From an archaeon (GTDB lineage: Archaea; Thermoproteota; Nitrososphaeria; Nitrososphaerales; Gagatemarchaeaceae), in assembly GCA_021800855.1 (NCBI GenBank), contig JAJYYP010000007.1:1-41578 (forward strand): DNA of 41,578 nt, read 5' to 3'. Made by a program: the position numbers and the translations under genes. This document shows positions 26,410 through 36,751 of this stretch, piece by piece. The notes under the pieces were generated by a model that saw only the letters and a program-made list of their open reading frames with translations, ran no database searches and was not told the DNA's origin. The stretch's first letter is position 1. Each line of letters starts with the position of its first letter.

Positions 26410-26967
26410 TTGGCCGCCGAAGCGCTGCTCGGTGAGGTCGAGGAGAAGTGCAGGATGACAATCAAAGCGCTGGAGTCGGAGTACCTGGCTAAGAAGGAAG
26501 AAGTCGCCAGGAGGGCTGCGGAGCAGAAGTCCTACATCCAGGAGACAGGGAGGAAGGAGGCCGAGGCGGCCGCGCAGAGAGAGAAAGCCAGGATTGAAGG
26601 CGCGGCAAAGCTCCAGGCCAAGAAGATGATCTTCGAAGCGACGGAGAAGGGGCTCGAGTCCAACCTCGCCGCCCTCAGGCAGGTCCTCGCGGACTACGCG
26701 GAATCGAAAGACTACCAGAACATGCTCGCGAAGATGGCGTCCTACGCGGAGAAAAAGCTCGGCGCCCCGATAGGCGTAGAGTGCCGCCCCTCCGACGCGG
26801 CCGCCCTGAAGAAGCTGGGCGCGAAGGTGACCTCCTCTGACCTCTCTTCAATCGGTGGATTCAGGGCGGCGAGCAAGGACGGTAACCTCGCACTCGACTT
26901 GACCTTCGAGGAGCTCCTCCGGACCCACGATGAGGACGTGCGCGCGGCCATCCTGGGGACTGAGTAA
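26410..26967 (+). CDS. atpE: A/V-type ATP synthase subunit E
   Basis: Charged coiled coil N-term and GGFRAASKDGNLALDLTFEELLR C-term; operon position. Confidence 0.9.
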   Translation: MAAEALLGEVEEKCRMTIKALESEYLAKKEEVARRAAEQKSYIQETGRKEAEAAAQREKARIEGAAKLQAKKMIFEATEKGLESNLAALRQVLADYAESKDYQNMLAKMASYAEKKLGAPIGVECRPSDAAALKKLGAKVTSSDLSSIGGFRAASKDGNLALDLTFEELLRTHDEDVRAAILGTE

Positions 26968-26973
26968 CGCACC

Positions 26974-28038
26974 TTGCAGTCCTCGTACGGCGCGAGCTTC
27001 GGCACGGTGAAAGTGCTCTCCCTCGGCCTCCTGACCAAAGCGCAGCTCGAAGATCTGGCCAGGGCAAAGGACGTCGACGAGATAGCCCAGAGGCTGGAGT
27101 CGACTTGGTACGGCCCCGACATCGAGGCGGCGCAGGCCGCCTACAAGGCCCCGGAGTCGATAGAGATAGCCGTCAACAAGCACCTGGTCTACGTGAACAG
27201 GGCGGCCCTCCAGGCCGCGCCGGTCTTCGGAAAGAACGCCCTGACGGCCTATCTTGCCAAGTGGGACATAGAGAACATCGAGCTGATAATAGCGGCGAAG
27301 AGCCTGGGGCGGACGCTCGAGCAGACCGAGGCCTTCCTGGTCTCATCGCGAAACGTCCCGGTTGGCATCTCGACCAGCACCATACCTCTGAGCGAGCTCC
27401 ACTCTCTCCTGCAGCAGCCCGACGTCGAAGCAGTGATTAACTCTCTCCTGAAGTACGGATACGGCGCCGTCCTCCTGCAGCAGCTCGGAGAGTTCCGAAA
27501 GTCGGGGGACCTCGGCGTATTCACTGTCGTGCTTCAGAATCTTTACTACTCTAGGCTGTTCCAGGAGCTCAGGTTCCTCCAGGGGGACGAGGGCGTCCTC
27601 AGGGAGTACATGCGGACGGAAGTGACGAAGAGGAACGTACTCGCCCTCCTGAGGGCGAAGGAAGCAGGGATCAGCAGAGAGGTCTTCTCCAAGCATGTCA
27701 TCGAGGGAGGACTGCTCTCCGCAGCCGGGGTGCTTGACGCTTACTCCTCCCCCGAACCTACCGAGATTGCGAAGAGGCTTGAGCCGTGGTTGGACATCGG
27801 TGAGCCACTCGAAAGGTACGCACAGGACCACGACCTTACGGCGTTCGAGGTGGCATTGGACCACCTGATGGTAAGGAGGTACATCCCCAAGTTCAAGAGC
27901 CTCGCGATATCACTCACCTCAGTCTTCGCCTTCGTGCTCCAGGCTGAGTTCGAAAGGTCGAACATCAGGAGGATAACCTACGCCAAGCAGTACGGCATGA
28001 CCGAAGAATACATAAAGTCAACAATTCTCTCCGGGTGA
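26974..28038 (+). CDS. atpC: A/V-type ATP synthase subunit C
   Basis: V-ATPase C/d-type protein between E and F; LLTKAQLEDLARAKDVDEIAQRLESTWYGPDI. Confidence 0.9.
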   Translation: MQSSYGASFGTVKVLSLGLLTKAQLEDLARAKDVDEIAQRLESTWYGPDIEAAQAAYKAPESIEIAVNKHLVYVNRAALQAAPVFGKNALTAYLAKWDIENIELIIAAKSLGRTLEQTEAFLVSSRNVPVGISTSTIPLSELHSLLQQPDVEAVINSLLKYGYGAVLLQQLGEFRKSGDLGVFTVVLQNLYYSRLFQELRFLQGDEGVLREYMRTEVTKRNVLALLRAKEAGISREVFSKHVIEGGLLSAAGVLDAYSSPEPTEIAKRLEPWLDIGEPLERYAQDHDLTAFEVALDHLMVRRYIPKFKSLAISLTSVFAFVLQAEFERSNIRRITYAKQYGMTEEYIKSTILSG

Positions 28039-28391
28039 AGAATTTGAGTGGAAAGCAAACTGCCCAGCCTGGCAAGATAGCCGTGGTAGGGGACCGGGAA
28101 CTTGTCCTCGGCTACCGCATACTCGGGGTGGAAGACGCCTTCGTAGCTACCAAAGAGGACGCCCAGAAGATCCTCATGGACCTTTTCAACTCCAACGGCT
28201 ACGGCCTCATTGTGGCCGGGGACGAAGTCAGGAAGGCACTCTCCCCTGCGGCCAGGGAGAAGCTCGACTCGTCGATAATACCCCTCGTCGTCTTCATGCC
28301 GCCGGTCGGATCCGCAGCACCCCAGGAGGAGTCCCTCTTTAAGCTGGCCAGGCGCGTGCTGGGGGTGGACATCAGAGGGAGCGCGCAATGA
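28035..28391 (+). CDS. atpF: A/V-type ATP synthase subunit F
   Basis: KIAVVGDRELVLGYRILGVEDAFVATKEDA. Confidence 0.92.
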   Translation: MKNLSGKQTAQPGKIAVVGDRELVLGYRILGVEDAFVATKEDAQKILMDLFNSNGYGLIVAGDEVRKALSPAAREKLDSSIIPLVVFMPPVGSAAPQEESLFKLARRVLGVDIRGSAQ

Positions 28392-30154
28392 AGAACGGAA
28401 CCATCAACAGGGTCACGGGGCCTGTGGTTACGGCGGAGGGGCTGGAAGGCGCAAAGATGTTCGACGTGGTCCGGGTCGGCGAGCTCGGGCTCGTCGGCGA
28501 GGTCATCAAACTCAAGGGCACGACTGCCATACTCCAGATTTACGAGGACACCACAGGGGTGAGGCCAGGCGACAAGGTGGTCAACACGGGGCAGGCGCTC
28601 TCCGTGGAACTCGGCCCCGGCCTACTCACCTCGATCTACGACGGCATCCAAAGGCCGCTCAACGTCCTCAGGGAGCAGAGCGGGGACTTCATCAGCAGGG
28701 GGCTCGTCATACCCGCCCTGGACGAGAAGAAGAAGTGGGAGTTCGTCCCCTCGAAGAAGAAGGGTGACAAGGTCACCCAGGGCGAGGTAATCGGAACCGT
28801 CCAGGAGACGCAGCTCATCTCCCACAAGATAATGGTGCCGCCGGGGGTCTCCGGCGAGCTCAAAGAGATCAAAGAAGGTAAGTTCACCATCAGAGAGGTG
28901 GTCGCCAGGGTCGCTACGTCCGCCGGAGACGTAGACGTCTTCCTCGCCACCAAATGGAAGGTCAGGACCCCGCGGCCGATAGCGAGGAAGCTCCCTCCAG
29001 ACACCCCTCTCCTCACCGGACAGAGGGTCTTTGACACCTTCTTCCCGGTAGCAAAAGGAGGGACCGCTGCCATCCCCGGCCCCTTCGGGAGCGGCAAGAC
29101 CGTTTCTCAACAGCAGCTCGCGAAGTGGAGCGACAGCAGAATAATCATCTACGTGGGCTGCGGAGAGCGGGGGAACGAGATGACCGAGGTCCTGGCGACA
29201 TTCCCTGAACTCGAGGACCCAAGGTCCAAGAGGCCCCTCATGGAGAGGACGATCCTCGTAGCTAACACATCTAACATGCCTGTCGCAGCCAGGGAAGCGA
29301 GCATCTACACCGGGATAACGCTGGCGGAGTACTACAGGGACATGGGGTACGACGTCGCCCTCATGGCCGACAGCACGTCAAGGTGGGCCGAGGCCCTCAG
29401 GGAGATTTCAGGGAGGCTCGAAGAGATGCCAGGAGAAGAGGGGTATCCGGCGTACCTCGGCAGCAGGCTAGCTGAGTTCTATGAGCGTTCAGGCAAGGTC
29501 ATAGCGCTGGGGCCCGACGGCAGGGTCGGATCGGTCACAGTGGTGGGTGCAGTCTCCCCGCCCGGTGGGGACTTCTCCGAGCCTGTCTCACAAAACACGC
29601 TCAGGGTGACGAGGGTCTTCTGGGCTCTCGACGCAAGCCTTGCCTCGAGGAGGCACTTCCCGTCCATCAACTGGCTGACAAGCTACTCTCTCTACTCCGA
29701 CGACCTGAAGGGTTGGTACCAGGAGAACGTGGCGAAGGAGTGGCCGGAGATGCGCGCCGAGGCGCTGGGCATCCTCCAGAAAGAGGCAGAACTTAACGAC
29801 ATCGTCCAGCTCGTGGGCTATGACGCCCTCCCTGAGTCAGAGAAGGGGGCCATGGACGTCGCGAAGAGCATCCGCGAAGACTACCTGCAGCAGAGCGCTT
29901 ATGACGCGGTCGACACGTACACCTCCGTGAAGAAGCAGTACCTGATGTTGAACACCATCCTCACCTTCGGAAGGAAGGAGGCGGACGCCATCAAGGCCGG
30001 CGCCCAAGCGTCACAGGTGTCTTCTCTCCCCGTCAAGGTAAAGATTGGGAGAATAAAGTGGACCCCTGAGGACCAGGTGGACGACTTCGTCAAAGGGGTG
30101 ATGGCCGAGATGGAACAGCAGTTCGGCACCCTGATCCAGGAGGTCAAGGTCTGA
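28388..30154 (+). CDS. atpA: A/V-type ATP synthase catalytic subunit A
   Basis: [39 protein letters not shown]. Confidence 0.98.
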   Translation: MKNGTINRVTGPVVTAEGLEGAKMFDVVRVGELGLVGEVIKLKGTTAILQIYEDTTGVRPGDKVVNTGQALSVELGPGLLTSIYDGIQRPLNVLREQSGDFISRGLVIPALDEKKKWEFVPSKKKGDKVTQGEVIGTVQETQLISHKIMVPPGVSGELKEIKEGKFTIREVVARVATSAGDVDVFLATKWKVRTPRPIARKLPPDTPLLTGQRVFDTFFPVAKGGTAAIPGPFGSGKTVSQQQLAKWSDSRIIIYVGCGERGNEMTEVLATFPELEDPRSKRPLMERTILVANTSNMPVAAREASIYTGITLAEYYRDMGYDVALMADSTSRWAEALREISGRLEEMPGEEGYPAYLGSRLAEFYERSGKVIALGPDGRVGSVTVVGAVSPPGGDFSEPVSQNTLRVTRVFWALDASLASRRHFPSINWLTSYSLYSDDLKGWYQENVAKEWPEMRAEALGILQKEAELNDIVQLVGYDALPESEKGAMDVAKSIREDYLQQSAYDAVDTYTSVKKQYLMLNTILTFGRKEADAIKAGAQASQVSSLPVKVKIGRIKWTPEDQVDDFVKGVMAEMEQQFGTLIQEVKV

Positions 30155-30155
30155 G

Positions 30156-31544
30156 GTGACCGACCTGGTCTCATACAAGACTGTCTCACAGGTTGCAGGC
30201 CCGCTGCTCTTCGTGGAGAAGGTAGAGCACGCGGCGTACGGCGAGATGGTGGAGGTGACCAACGCCCTCGGGGAGAGAGTCCGCGGACAGGTCCTCGACG
30301 CTGGCGCGGGCCTGGCCGTCGTCCAGGTCTTCGGCTCGACCCTCGGGCTGAGCACCACGGGCACTTCGGTCAGGTTTCTCGGCGAGACAGCAAGGATTTC
30401 TGTTTCAGACGAGATGCTCGGAAGGGTATTCTCCGGCCTCGGGAACCCGCGCGACTCTGGTCCAGCCATCGTCTCGAAGACCAAGGTGGAGATTGTCGGC
30501 TCTGCCATGAACCCCTACAGCAGGGAAGAGCCCTCGGAGTTCATCCAGACTGGGATTTCCACCATAGACGGCATGAACACGCTCGTCCGGGGGCAGAAGC
30601 TGCCGCTCTTCTCTGCCGCAGGCCTCCCGCACAACCTGCTGGCGGCTCAGATCGCGAGGCAGGCCAAGGTCCTCAACTCCTCGGAGAACTTCTCCGTGGT
30701 CTTCGCGGCGATGGGCATCACCAGCGAGGAGGCGAACTTCTTCATCAGGCAGTTCGAAGAAACCGGAGCCCTGGAGAGGACCGTCCTGTTCCTCAACCTC
30801 TCTTCTGACCCCTCGATGGAGCGGATCCTCACGCCGAGGCTCGCGCTCACGACGGCTGAATATCTGGCCTACGAGAGGGAGAGCCACGTCCTGGTCATTC
30901 TCACAGACATGACCAACTACTGCGAGTCGCTCAGGGAGATCGCCGCGGCTCGGAGTGAGGTCCCCGGCAGACGAGGCTACCCGGGTTACACCTATACGGA
31001 CCTAGCGACACTCTACGAGAGAGCGGGCAAGATAAAGGGGCGCAAGGGTTCAATCACGCAGATTCCTATCCTCACCATGCCCGCGGACGACAAGACTCAC
31101 CCGATCCCCGACCTCACAGGGTACATCACCGAGGGGCAGATTTACGTCAGCAGGGACCTTGACAGGTCTGGGGTCTACCCGCCCATCGACGTCCTCGAGT
31201 CGCTCTCCAGGCTGATGAACCAGGGGATTGGCCCCAACAGGACGAGGGAGGATCACAGGGGGATGGCGGACCAGCTCTACGCTTCATACGCCCAGGGGAA
31301 GGACGTGCGCGCTCTCTCGGCCATCGTCGGCGAGGAGGCTCTCAGCGAGACGGACAGGAAGTTCCTGAAGGTCGCTGAGCGGTTCGAGCAGATGTTCGTC
31401 AAGCAGGGCGTATACGAGGACAGGAGCATCGAACAGACCCTCGACATCGGTTGGCAGGTCATCGAACCCCTCTCTGACACGGATATCAAGAGGATAAAGC
31501 CAGAGCTCGTCGAAAAGTATCGGAAGAGAACTACGGCCCAATAG
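30156..31544 (+). CDS. atpB: A/V-type ATP synthase subunit B
   Basis: [57 protein letters not shown]. Confidence 0.98.
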   Translation: MTDLVSYKTVSQVAGPLLFVEKVEHAAYGEMVEVTNALGERVRGQVLDAGAGLAVVQVFGSTLGLSTTGTSVRFLGETARISVSDEMLGRVFSGLGNPRDSGPAIVSKTKVEIVGSAMNPYSREEPSEFIQTGISTIDGMNTLVRGQKLPLFSAAGLPHNLLAAQIARQAKVLNSSENFSVVFAAMGITSEEANFFIRQFEETGALERTVLFLNLSSDPSMERILTPRLALTTAEYLAYERESHVLVILTDMTNYCESLREIAAARSEVPGRRGYPGYTYTDLATLYERAGKIKGRKGSITQIPILTMPADDKTHPIPDLTGYITEGQIYVSRDLDRSGVYPPIDVLESLSRLMNQGIGPNRTREDHRGMADQLYASYAQGKDVRALSAIVGEEALSETDRKFLKVAERFEQMFVKQGVYEDRSIEQTLDIGWQVIEPLSDTDIKRIKPELVEKYRKRTTAQ

Positions 31545-31553
31545 GGCTGGTGT

Positions 31554-32210
31554 ATGGGAACGATGCCCGTCGCGATCAACATCAAGCCGACGAGGATGGA
31601 GTACCTCCGGACGATGCGGAGGATTGCCGTCTCCCGCAAGGGGCTGAAGCTTCTCAAGCTCAAGAGGTCCGCCCTGATACTCGAGTTCTTCAACCTGAGC
31701 AAGACGTTGGCGGACATGAGGAGCGGCCTGCAGGCCAAGCTGCTCAAGGGATACGAAGGAATCCACGCGACTGAGATGTTCGTAGGCCCGCTCAGACTCG
31801 AGTACGAGTCCATGCGGATCCCGCGGATTCACGAGTTGACCCTCAAGAGCAAGAACGTGATGGGCGTCAGGATCCCAGAGATCACCTCGCAGGTCTCGGG
31901 GAGCGCCGGCCAGGAATATCTCCTAGAGATCCCAGCGGCGGTGAGCCAGGCGATAAAATCTTTCGAGAGCCTCCACCAGATGGTCCTGGATGTGGCGGAG
32001 AAGGAGACCGCCCTGAGGAAGCTCCTGATGGAGATAGAGAAGGTCAAGAGGAGGTCGAACGCCATAGAGAACGTCCTCATCCCACGGCTCCAGGCCAACG
32101 CGCGGTACATCAAGTTCAGGTTCGACGAGATGGAGAGGGAAAGTTTCACAAAGCTCAAGACTGTGAAGAGGAAACTCGCAGAGAGGGAAGAGGAGGAAGC
32201 AAGCGCATGA
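31554..32210 (+). CDS. atpD: A/V-type ATP synthase subunit D
   Basis: TRMEYLRTMRRIAVSRKGLKLLKLKRSALILEFF...RRSNAIENVLIPRLQANARYIKFRFDEMERESFTKLKTVKRKL. Confidence 0.95.
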   Translation: MGTMPVAINIKPTRMEYLRTMRRIAVSRKGLKLLKLKRSALILEFFNLSKTLADMRSGLQAKLLKGYEGIHATEMFVGPLRLEYESMRIPRIHELTLKSKNVMGVRIPEITSQVSGSAGQEYLLEIPAAVSQAIKSFESLHQMVLDVAEKETALRKLLMEIEKVKRRSNAIENVLIPRLQANARYIKFRFDEMERESFTKLKTVKRKLAEREEEEASA

Positions 32211-32401
32211 GTGAAGAACCCAAGAAGCCAAGACGGCTCTTGGGCATCCCGCCCTTCTACTGGGCCGCTCCGCCGAGGCCCCGTCGAAGAGGATTCTCCA
32301 ACGGGCAGCAGAAGCGCTTCTACCTCGTCATGACAGCGCTCAAGGTCGCGAAGGTCGTGGCTATCGCTGCCGTCGCTCTGATGATAATAGGGGTGCTCTA
32401 G
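32207..32401 (+). CDS. 64-aa single-TM protein of unknown function inside the ATP synthase operon
   Basis: ATG overlaps atpD stop; Pro/Arg-rich N-term RLLGIPPFYWAAPPRPRRRGF then TM LKVAKVVAIAAVALMIIGVL. Confidence 0.7.
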   Translation: MSEEPKKPRRLLGIPPFYWAAPPRPRRRGFSNGQQKRFYLVMTALKVAKVVAIAAVALMIIGVL

Positions 32402-32426
32402 GACGTCCACAAACTACACGGACCTA

Positions 32427-32735
32427 TTGAAGAAGATCAAAGAGGCCGAGGAGGCGAGCAACCGTGAGATAGCCGAGAAGAGTAAGGCTTTGGAGGCGGA
32501 GCTCCTCAAACTCGAGAGGGAGACGGACAAGGCCATCGCAGACGCCAAAGTCGCTGCTGACGCCTACGTCGCAGCCGAGACAGAAAAAGCCAGGCGCGCA
32601 GCCCAGGACAGGGCTGGCGCCATCCTCACGGCCACCAGGAGGGAAGCCGACGCCCTCTCGGCGAAGTTGCTGAGCGAGAAGCGGCTCCGAGAGATTGTCG
32701 ACGAAGTGCTGTTCTCAGATTTCAAGGGCGAATAG
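32427..32735 (+). CDS. A/V-type ATP synthase subunit H (peripheral stalk coiled coil)
   Basis: KIKEAEEASNREIAEKSKALEAELLKLERETDKAIADAK...; position before subunit I. Confidence 0.85.
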   Translation: MKKIKEAEEASNREIAEKSKALEAELLKLERETDKAIADAKVAADAYVAAETEKARRAAQDRAGAILTATRREADALSAKLLSEKRLREIVDEVLFSDFKGE

Positions 32736-32737
32736 AT

Positions 32738-34789
32738 TTGCTGAAGCCGGCCGCGATGCAGAGGGTAGGGGTGGTGGGGCCACGCGAAGAGAGGCAGCAG
32801 GTGGTCTCGCTTCTTCACGACCTGGGGGTCGTCCAAATCGAGCCGCTCTCAGAGGGAGCGGCAGCCCTCCTCCGCGCCGACGCCGAAGCCGCGGCCTCAA
32901 AGGAGGTCTCCGAAGAACTGCTGCGAATCCGGTCGCTGATGTCGGCCCTCCCAAGGGGAGCCGCGACTGGGAAGAGGGGTTTCTCCTCCACCGAGGAAGT
33001 GATGGAAGTCTCCAAGTCTATCAAGATAGACGACGAGGTGGCCTCCCTCAAGCAGGCGGAGGAGCGCCTGAAGTCGAAGATAGATGAACTCAAATCCCGG
33101 ACCACGCTTGTCAGGAACCTCGACTTCATCGACGCAGACCTCGGGGTCCTCGACCTCGAGAGCGCGGCTTCATTCTTCGCCAGCCTTCCGGCGGACGGCT
33201 TCGCCCAGCTTTCAAACGGCCTCTCCTCTATCCAGGGTGTGATGATCCAGTCTGCCGGCGCCGACCCCGTGCGTGTGGTGGTCGTCGTCCCCAGGGATGC
33301 CCTCGAGAAGTTCGGCTCCATAGTTCAGGCAGCCAACATCAGGCTGGAACGCATCCCACCGATGGCAGGCACCGCCTCACAGATACTGGACTCACTCGAA
33401 GCGGCCAGGTCCCAGGCGGAGTCCGAGCTTGCGAAGGTCACCGAAGGGCTCCTGGCGCTGTCGGAGAGGTACTATGGCACCCTCTCCTCAGTCGAAGAAC
33501 AGCTCCACATCGAGGCGAGAATCTATGAGGTCATAAACCAGTTCGGGTTCACCGAGAGCAGTTTCGTGATGGAAGGGTGGGTCCCCCGGAGGAGCGTGCC
33601 AGCCCTCAGGGACGCCCTCGCACGCCACAGCGGGTCGACCATTGTCTTCGACCTCCCTAGCGACAGCAGGCCCCCTACGCTGATGGAGACTCCGAAGAGG
33701 CTCAGGTTCTTCGAGTCCTTCGTAAGGTTCTATTCGCTCCCACAGTCCAACGAGTTCGACCCTACAGTGATATTCGCGTTCACCTTCCCTATATTCTTCG
33801 GGCTAATGCTCGGCGACGTCGGCTACGGTCTGGTGATCCTGGGGGTGTCGCTCTGGATAATAAAGCGCGTCGAGCACCCCGGGGGGAAGACGCTGGTCCC
33901 GGCCGGCCTGAGGCGTTTCGCCCGGAACATCTTCAAGCCGACCCAGTTCCGGAAGCTGGCGATGGCCATGGTCCCAGGCTCGATCATGGGGATCATCTTC
34001 GGGTTCATGTTCAACGCTTACTTCGGGTTCCACTTCAACCAATACCTTTACGCATACCTGAACTCTGCGCTCAAGCTCAACTTTCCCAGGAGCCTCACCA
34101 CCAACGGCGCAATCCTGGACCCGATATCTTCCCAGGGCCTCAAGACGTTGCTCCTGATCAGCGGCTACGTCGGGCTCTTCGAGGTCTCGCTGGGGCTGGT
34201 GATGGGGATGGTCAACAAGTACTGGGAGGGTGAGACACGCCACATCTATGGCAAGCTCGGCTGGCTGTTCGAGGCCTGGGGCATCGTGCTCATCGGCCTG
34301 ACGGTCCTCCACCACGGGGACATCGACCCCGCCTCAAACCCGCTCGCAGGGGGGTACATCGGGCTCGTGGTGGCAGGGATGGCGCTCATCGCATACGGCG
34401 AAGGTGGGCAGGCGCTCATCGAGCTCCCGTCCATCGTCAGCCACATACTCTCTTACACCAGGCTTGTCGGGATACTGCTCGCTTCAGTCGCCCTCGCTCT
34501 TGTGGTGGACACCCTCTTCCTTGGCGATGTAGCCAGCGGGCCGGCCTACGCTGTCATGGGAGTGGTCATACTTGTGACGGGGCAGCTGTTCAACCTTGTG
34601 CTCGCCCTCTTCGAACCAGGCATCCAGGGGGCCAGGCTCATCTACGTGGAGTTCTTCTCGAAGTTCTATCACGGCCAGGGAATGATGTTCACCCCTTTCA
34701 GGGGGAGGCGGACCTACACCATGGGCAGGATGGAGATGGCTGCGGAGGGTCAGGCCGTCCGAGCGGAGCCGATTCGAGTGCCTGTCTGA
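32738..34789 (+). CDS. atpI: A/V-type ATP synthase subunit I (a-subunit)
   Basis: VIFAFTFPIFFGLMLGDVGYGLVI, LPSIVSHILSYTRLVGILLASVALALVV, GARLIYVEFFSKFYHGQGMMFTPFRG. Confidence 0.96.
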   Translation: MLKPAAMQRVGVVGPREERQQVVSLLHDLGVVQIEPLSEGAAALLRADAEAAASKEVSEELLRIRSLMSALPRGAATGKRGFSSTEEVMEVSKSIKIDDEVASLKQAEERLKSKIDELKSRTTLVRNLDFIDADLGVLDLESAASFFASLPADGFAQLSNGLSSIQGVMIQSAGADPVRVVVVVPRDALEKFGSIVQAANIRLERIPPMAGTASQILDSLEAARSQAESELAKVTEGLLALSERYYGTLSSVEEQLHIEARIYEVINQFGFTESSFVMEGWVPRRSVPALRDALARHSGSTIVFDLPSDSRPPTLMETPKRLRFFESFVRFYSLPQSNEFDPTVIFAFTFPIFFGLMLGDVGYGLVILGVSLWIIKRVEHPGGKTLVPAGLRRFARNIFKPTQFRKLAMAMVPGSIMGIIFGFMFNAYFGFHFNQYLYAYLNSALKLNFPRSLTTNGAILDPISSQGLKTLLLISGYVGLFEVSLGLVMGMVNKYWEGETRHIYGKLGWLFEAWGIVLIGLTVLHHGDIDPASNPLAGGYIGLVVAGMALIAYGEGGQALIELPSIVSHILSYTRLVGILLASVALALVVDTLFLGDVASGPAYAVMGVVILVTGQLFNLVLALFEPGIQGARLIYVEFFSKFYHGQGMMFTPFRGRRTYTMGRMEMAAEGQAVRAEPIRVPV

Positions 34790-34820
34790 GTCTGGCTAGG
34801 CTGCACGGTCGTCAACCCAC

Positions 34821-34837
34821 GGAGGGGCTCTCCCTCC
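34821..34837. terminator. Hairpin between convergent atpI and GGPP synthase
   Basis: ggaggg-gctct-ccctcc in the 71-bp convergent gap. Confidence 0.4.
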
Positions 34838-34860
34838 TATCCACGCGAGCGGTTGCGAGC

Positions 34861-35727
34861 TCAGCGCTGGCGCCTGATTGAGAAGTCGGCCAGGTCCTCT
34901 AGCAGTACCGTGGCCTCATTCCGGGGGATGTGGATGAGCACACGTTTGGCCTCTTCTGCATAGGACTGGGCCTGGGCGGTCATCTTCCCGACCACCTCGC
35001 TCTCGCTGTGCGTCTTCAGCAGGCCTAGCGACACCTTGTCCTTTGACCTCCAGTCAAGCAGGTCGTCCTTGAGCTGGTAGGCGATCCCTATGCACCTGCC
35101 ATAGTCGGCCAGTGCTTGGACCTCCTTCTCGTCCCCGCCGGCGATCATTGCACCTAGTTTAGCCGAGGTCTCGAAGAGGGACGCAGTCTTTTCGGTGACT
35201 ATCCTGATGTACTCGTCCCAGGTGAGCTTGTAGATCTGGGGGTCGATGGTGAGCTCAGAGTACTCTCCCTCAGACATCTGGAGCGCTGCGCTGCTGACCT
35301 CCTCGGCGATTCTCTTGTCGTCGTATCTTGCCGCGATGGCGAGTATCATGGCAAAGACGAAGTCCGCGCTGAGGAGCGACGCGCTGTAACCGTACTTCAG
35401 GTGGAACGGGACCTTGTTCCTCCTGGCCTCTTCTTCGTCGATGACATCGTCATGAATGATCGACTCGGTATGCAGCAGCTCCACGGCCACCGCTGCCCCG
35501 AGGACCCTGTCGTCCTTGCAGCCAAGGGCCTCTGCAGACAGCATAAGCATCACGGGTCTCACCCGCTTCCCTCCCTCTATGGCATAGACAAGCGGATCGT
35601 AAAACCTCGAGTGGGTGTATCGTTTGAATTCGCGGACCAGCGCAGAGTCTGCCCGCAGTGCGTAGGACTTCATCCGCTCTTCCAGTGACTTGAGCGACAC
35701 GGCCCTGTCTCCCCCCACCCTCTCCAT
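34861..35727 (-). CDS. Polyprenyl (geranylgeranyl) diphosphate synthase
   Basis: YAIEGGKRVRPVMLMLSAEALG...LLHTESIIHDDVIDEEEARRNKVPFHLKYG...IAYQLKDDLLDW. Confidence 0.95.
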   Translation of the reverse strand: MERVGGDRAVSLKSLEERMKSYALRADSALVREFKRYTHSRFYDPLVYAIEGGKRVRPVMLMLSAEALGCKDDRVLGAAVAVELLHTESIIHDDVIDEEEARRNKVPFHLKYGYSASLLSADFVFAMILAIAARYDDKRIAEEVSSAALQMSEGEYSELTIDPQIYKLTWDEYIRIVTEKTASLFETSAKLGAMIAGGDEKEVQALADYGRCIGIAYQLKDDLLDWRSKDKVSLGLLKTHSESEVVGKMTAQAQSYAEEAKRVLIHIPRNEATVLLEDLADFSIRRQR

Positions 35728-35785
35728 GACAATAGCGAACGGATTAGGCTGGTTATATAATGAGTTCTCCTAATCACTCGGGGAG

Positions 35786-36493
35786 TTGCTTTCATTCAAG
35801 GCGAATCACCTGCTGGTCGGAAGCAAGCACATCCTGCCGCTGCCAAAGCTCAGTTCCCATCAGCTGAGGTTCCTAGCCAAAGAGATAGGGAAGAGAGGTT
35901 GCGTTGTAAGGCAGGGGGCGGGATCCGTCACGGCGACGTCTCAGGGCGCGACGGTGCACCTGGAGCAGGCGGGCTACTGCTGGTCTTCGACAGACCCGTG
36001 CGACCTGGTACTCCCCCTCGTCCCAGACCTTCTCTCATTCCCGAAGGAGCGAGTCTCTGCCAGGGCATTCAGCCAGATGTACTTCTCGTCCTTCCTTGTA
36101 GACGGGGTCCCTTCGGTCAAAGCCCGCCCTAGGCTGGAGGCGGCCTCAAACTGGGCGAAGCTCAGGGCCGCTGGTGATTGTGGTTTGACCCCGGACGAGC
36201 GCCTAGCGATTGCCAGACTGGTGAGCTCCGCTGACCTTGTCGGACCCCTGGTGACTGACTTTCCGATCGACGGGTCGTCCCCCATGGTCATCGGACGCAG
36301 GATGTATTACCGATCCGTTGTATCCGGTCCTGAGGCTGGGGCAGCTCTCAGGGAGGTCGGCAAGACGAAACGCAGGAACTGCTATGTCCCTCAAGACGGC
36401 GTCTTCAGGAACTTCGGACCTTCTCTCGCGATAGATTACTCGTCCGAAGTAGCCTTGGAGGCAGGAGAGTGGTGCTTCTTCAGGCCAGAATGA
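35786..36493 (+). CDS. Conserved-looking hypothetical protein, divergent from GGPP synthase
   Basis: 235 aa intact ORF, TTG start, shared TATA-containing divergent promoter (gttatataatga). Confidence 0.65.
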   Translation: MLSFKANHLLVGSKHILPLPKLSSHQLRFLAKEIGKRGCVVRQGAGSVTATSQGATVHLEQAGYCWSSTDPCDLVLPLVPDLLSFPKERVSARAFSQMYFSSFLVDGVPSVKARPRLEAASNWAKLRAAGDCGLTPDERLAIARLVSSADLVGPLVTDFPIDGSSPMVIGRRMYYRSVVSGPEAGAALREVGKTKRRNCYVPQDGVFRNFGPSLAIDYSSEVALEAGEWCFFRPE

Positions 36494-36529
36494 GAAAGCT
36501 CTAATTGCAGACCCGTCCGGCCCTGTTCA

Positions 36530-36639
36530 GCCCCGGTAGTACAGAGTCCGCAAGGGCGTAAAGCCCGGTCAAACACATAGTGTCGAGAGTATGCCGGCCT
36601 TTCGAGTCGGCGACCCGGGTTCGAATCCCGGCCGGGGCA
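36530..36639 (+). tRNA. tRNA-Glu(TTC) with two D-arm insertions (about 36546-36564, 19 nt; about 36574-36589, 16 nt) and no anticodon intron
   Basis: Acceptor gccccgg/ccggggc A73; anticodon stem ccggc-CTTTCGA-gtcgg; T arm ccggg-TTCGAAT-cccgg; D stem gtac/gtat with mature loop AGCCCGGTCAA after removing insertions. Confidence 0.87.
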
Positions 36640-36751
36640 TTAACTTTGCGGTATCACTTCCCCTCCCAGGGTTCCAATGAGGCGGGTATGATGTTCCAAT
36701 GCAGGCGCCTGCCTCGGCAAGGAGACAAGTCCTAATTCGTCCCCCATGCGC

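Noticed and set aside
28388-30154. Possible intein in ATP synthase subunit A
   Set aside because: P-loop region is continuous and the protein has normal length
36701-36712. 12-bp perfect palindrome gcaggcgcctgc and nearby repeat gttccaatg
   Set aside because: Short and isolated; could be chance or an IS end remnant, insufficient support
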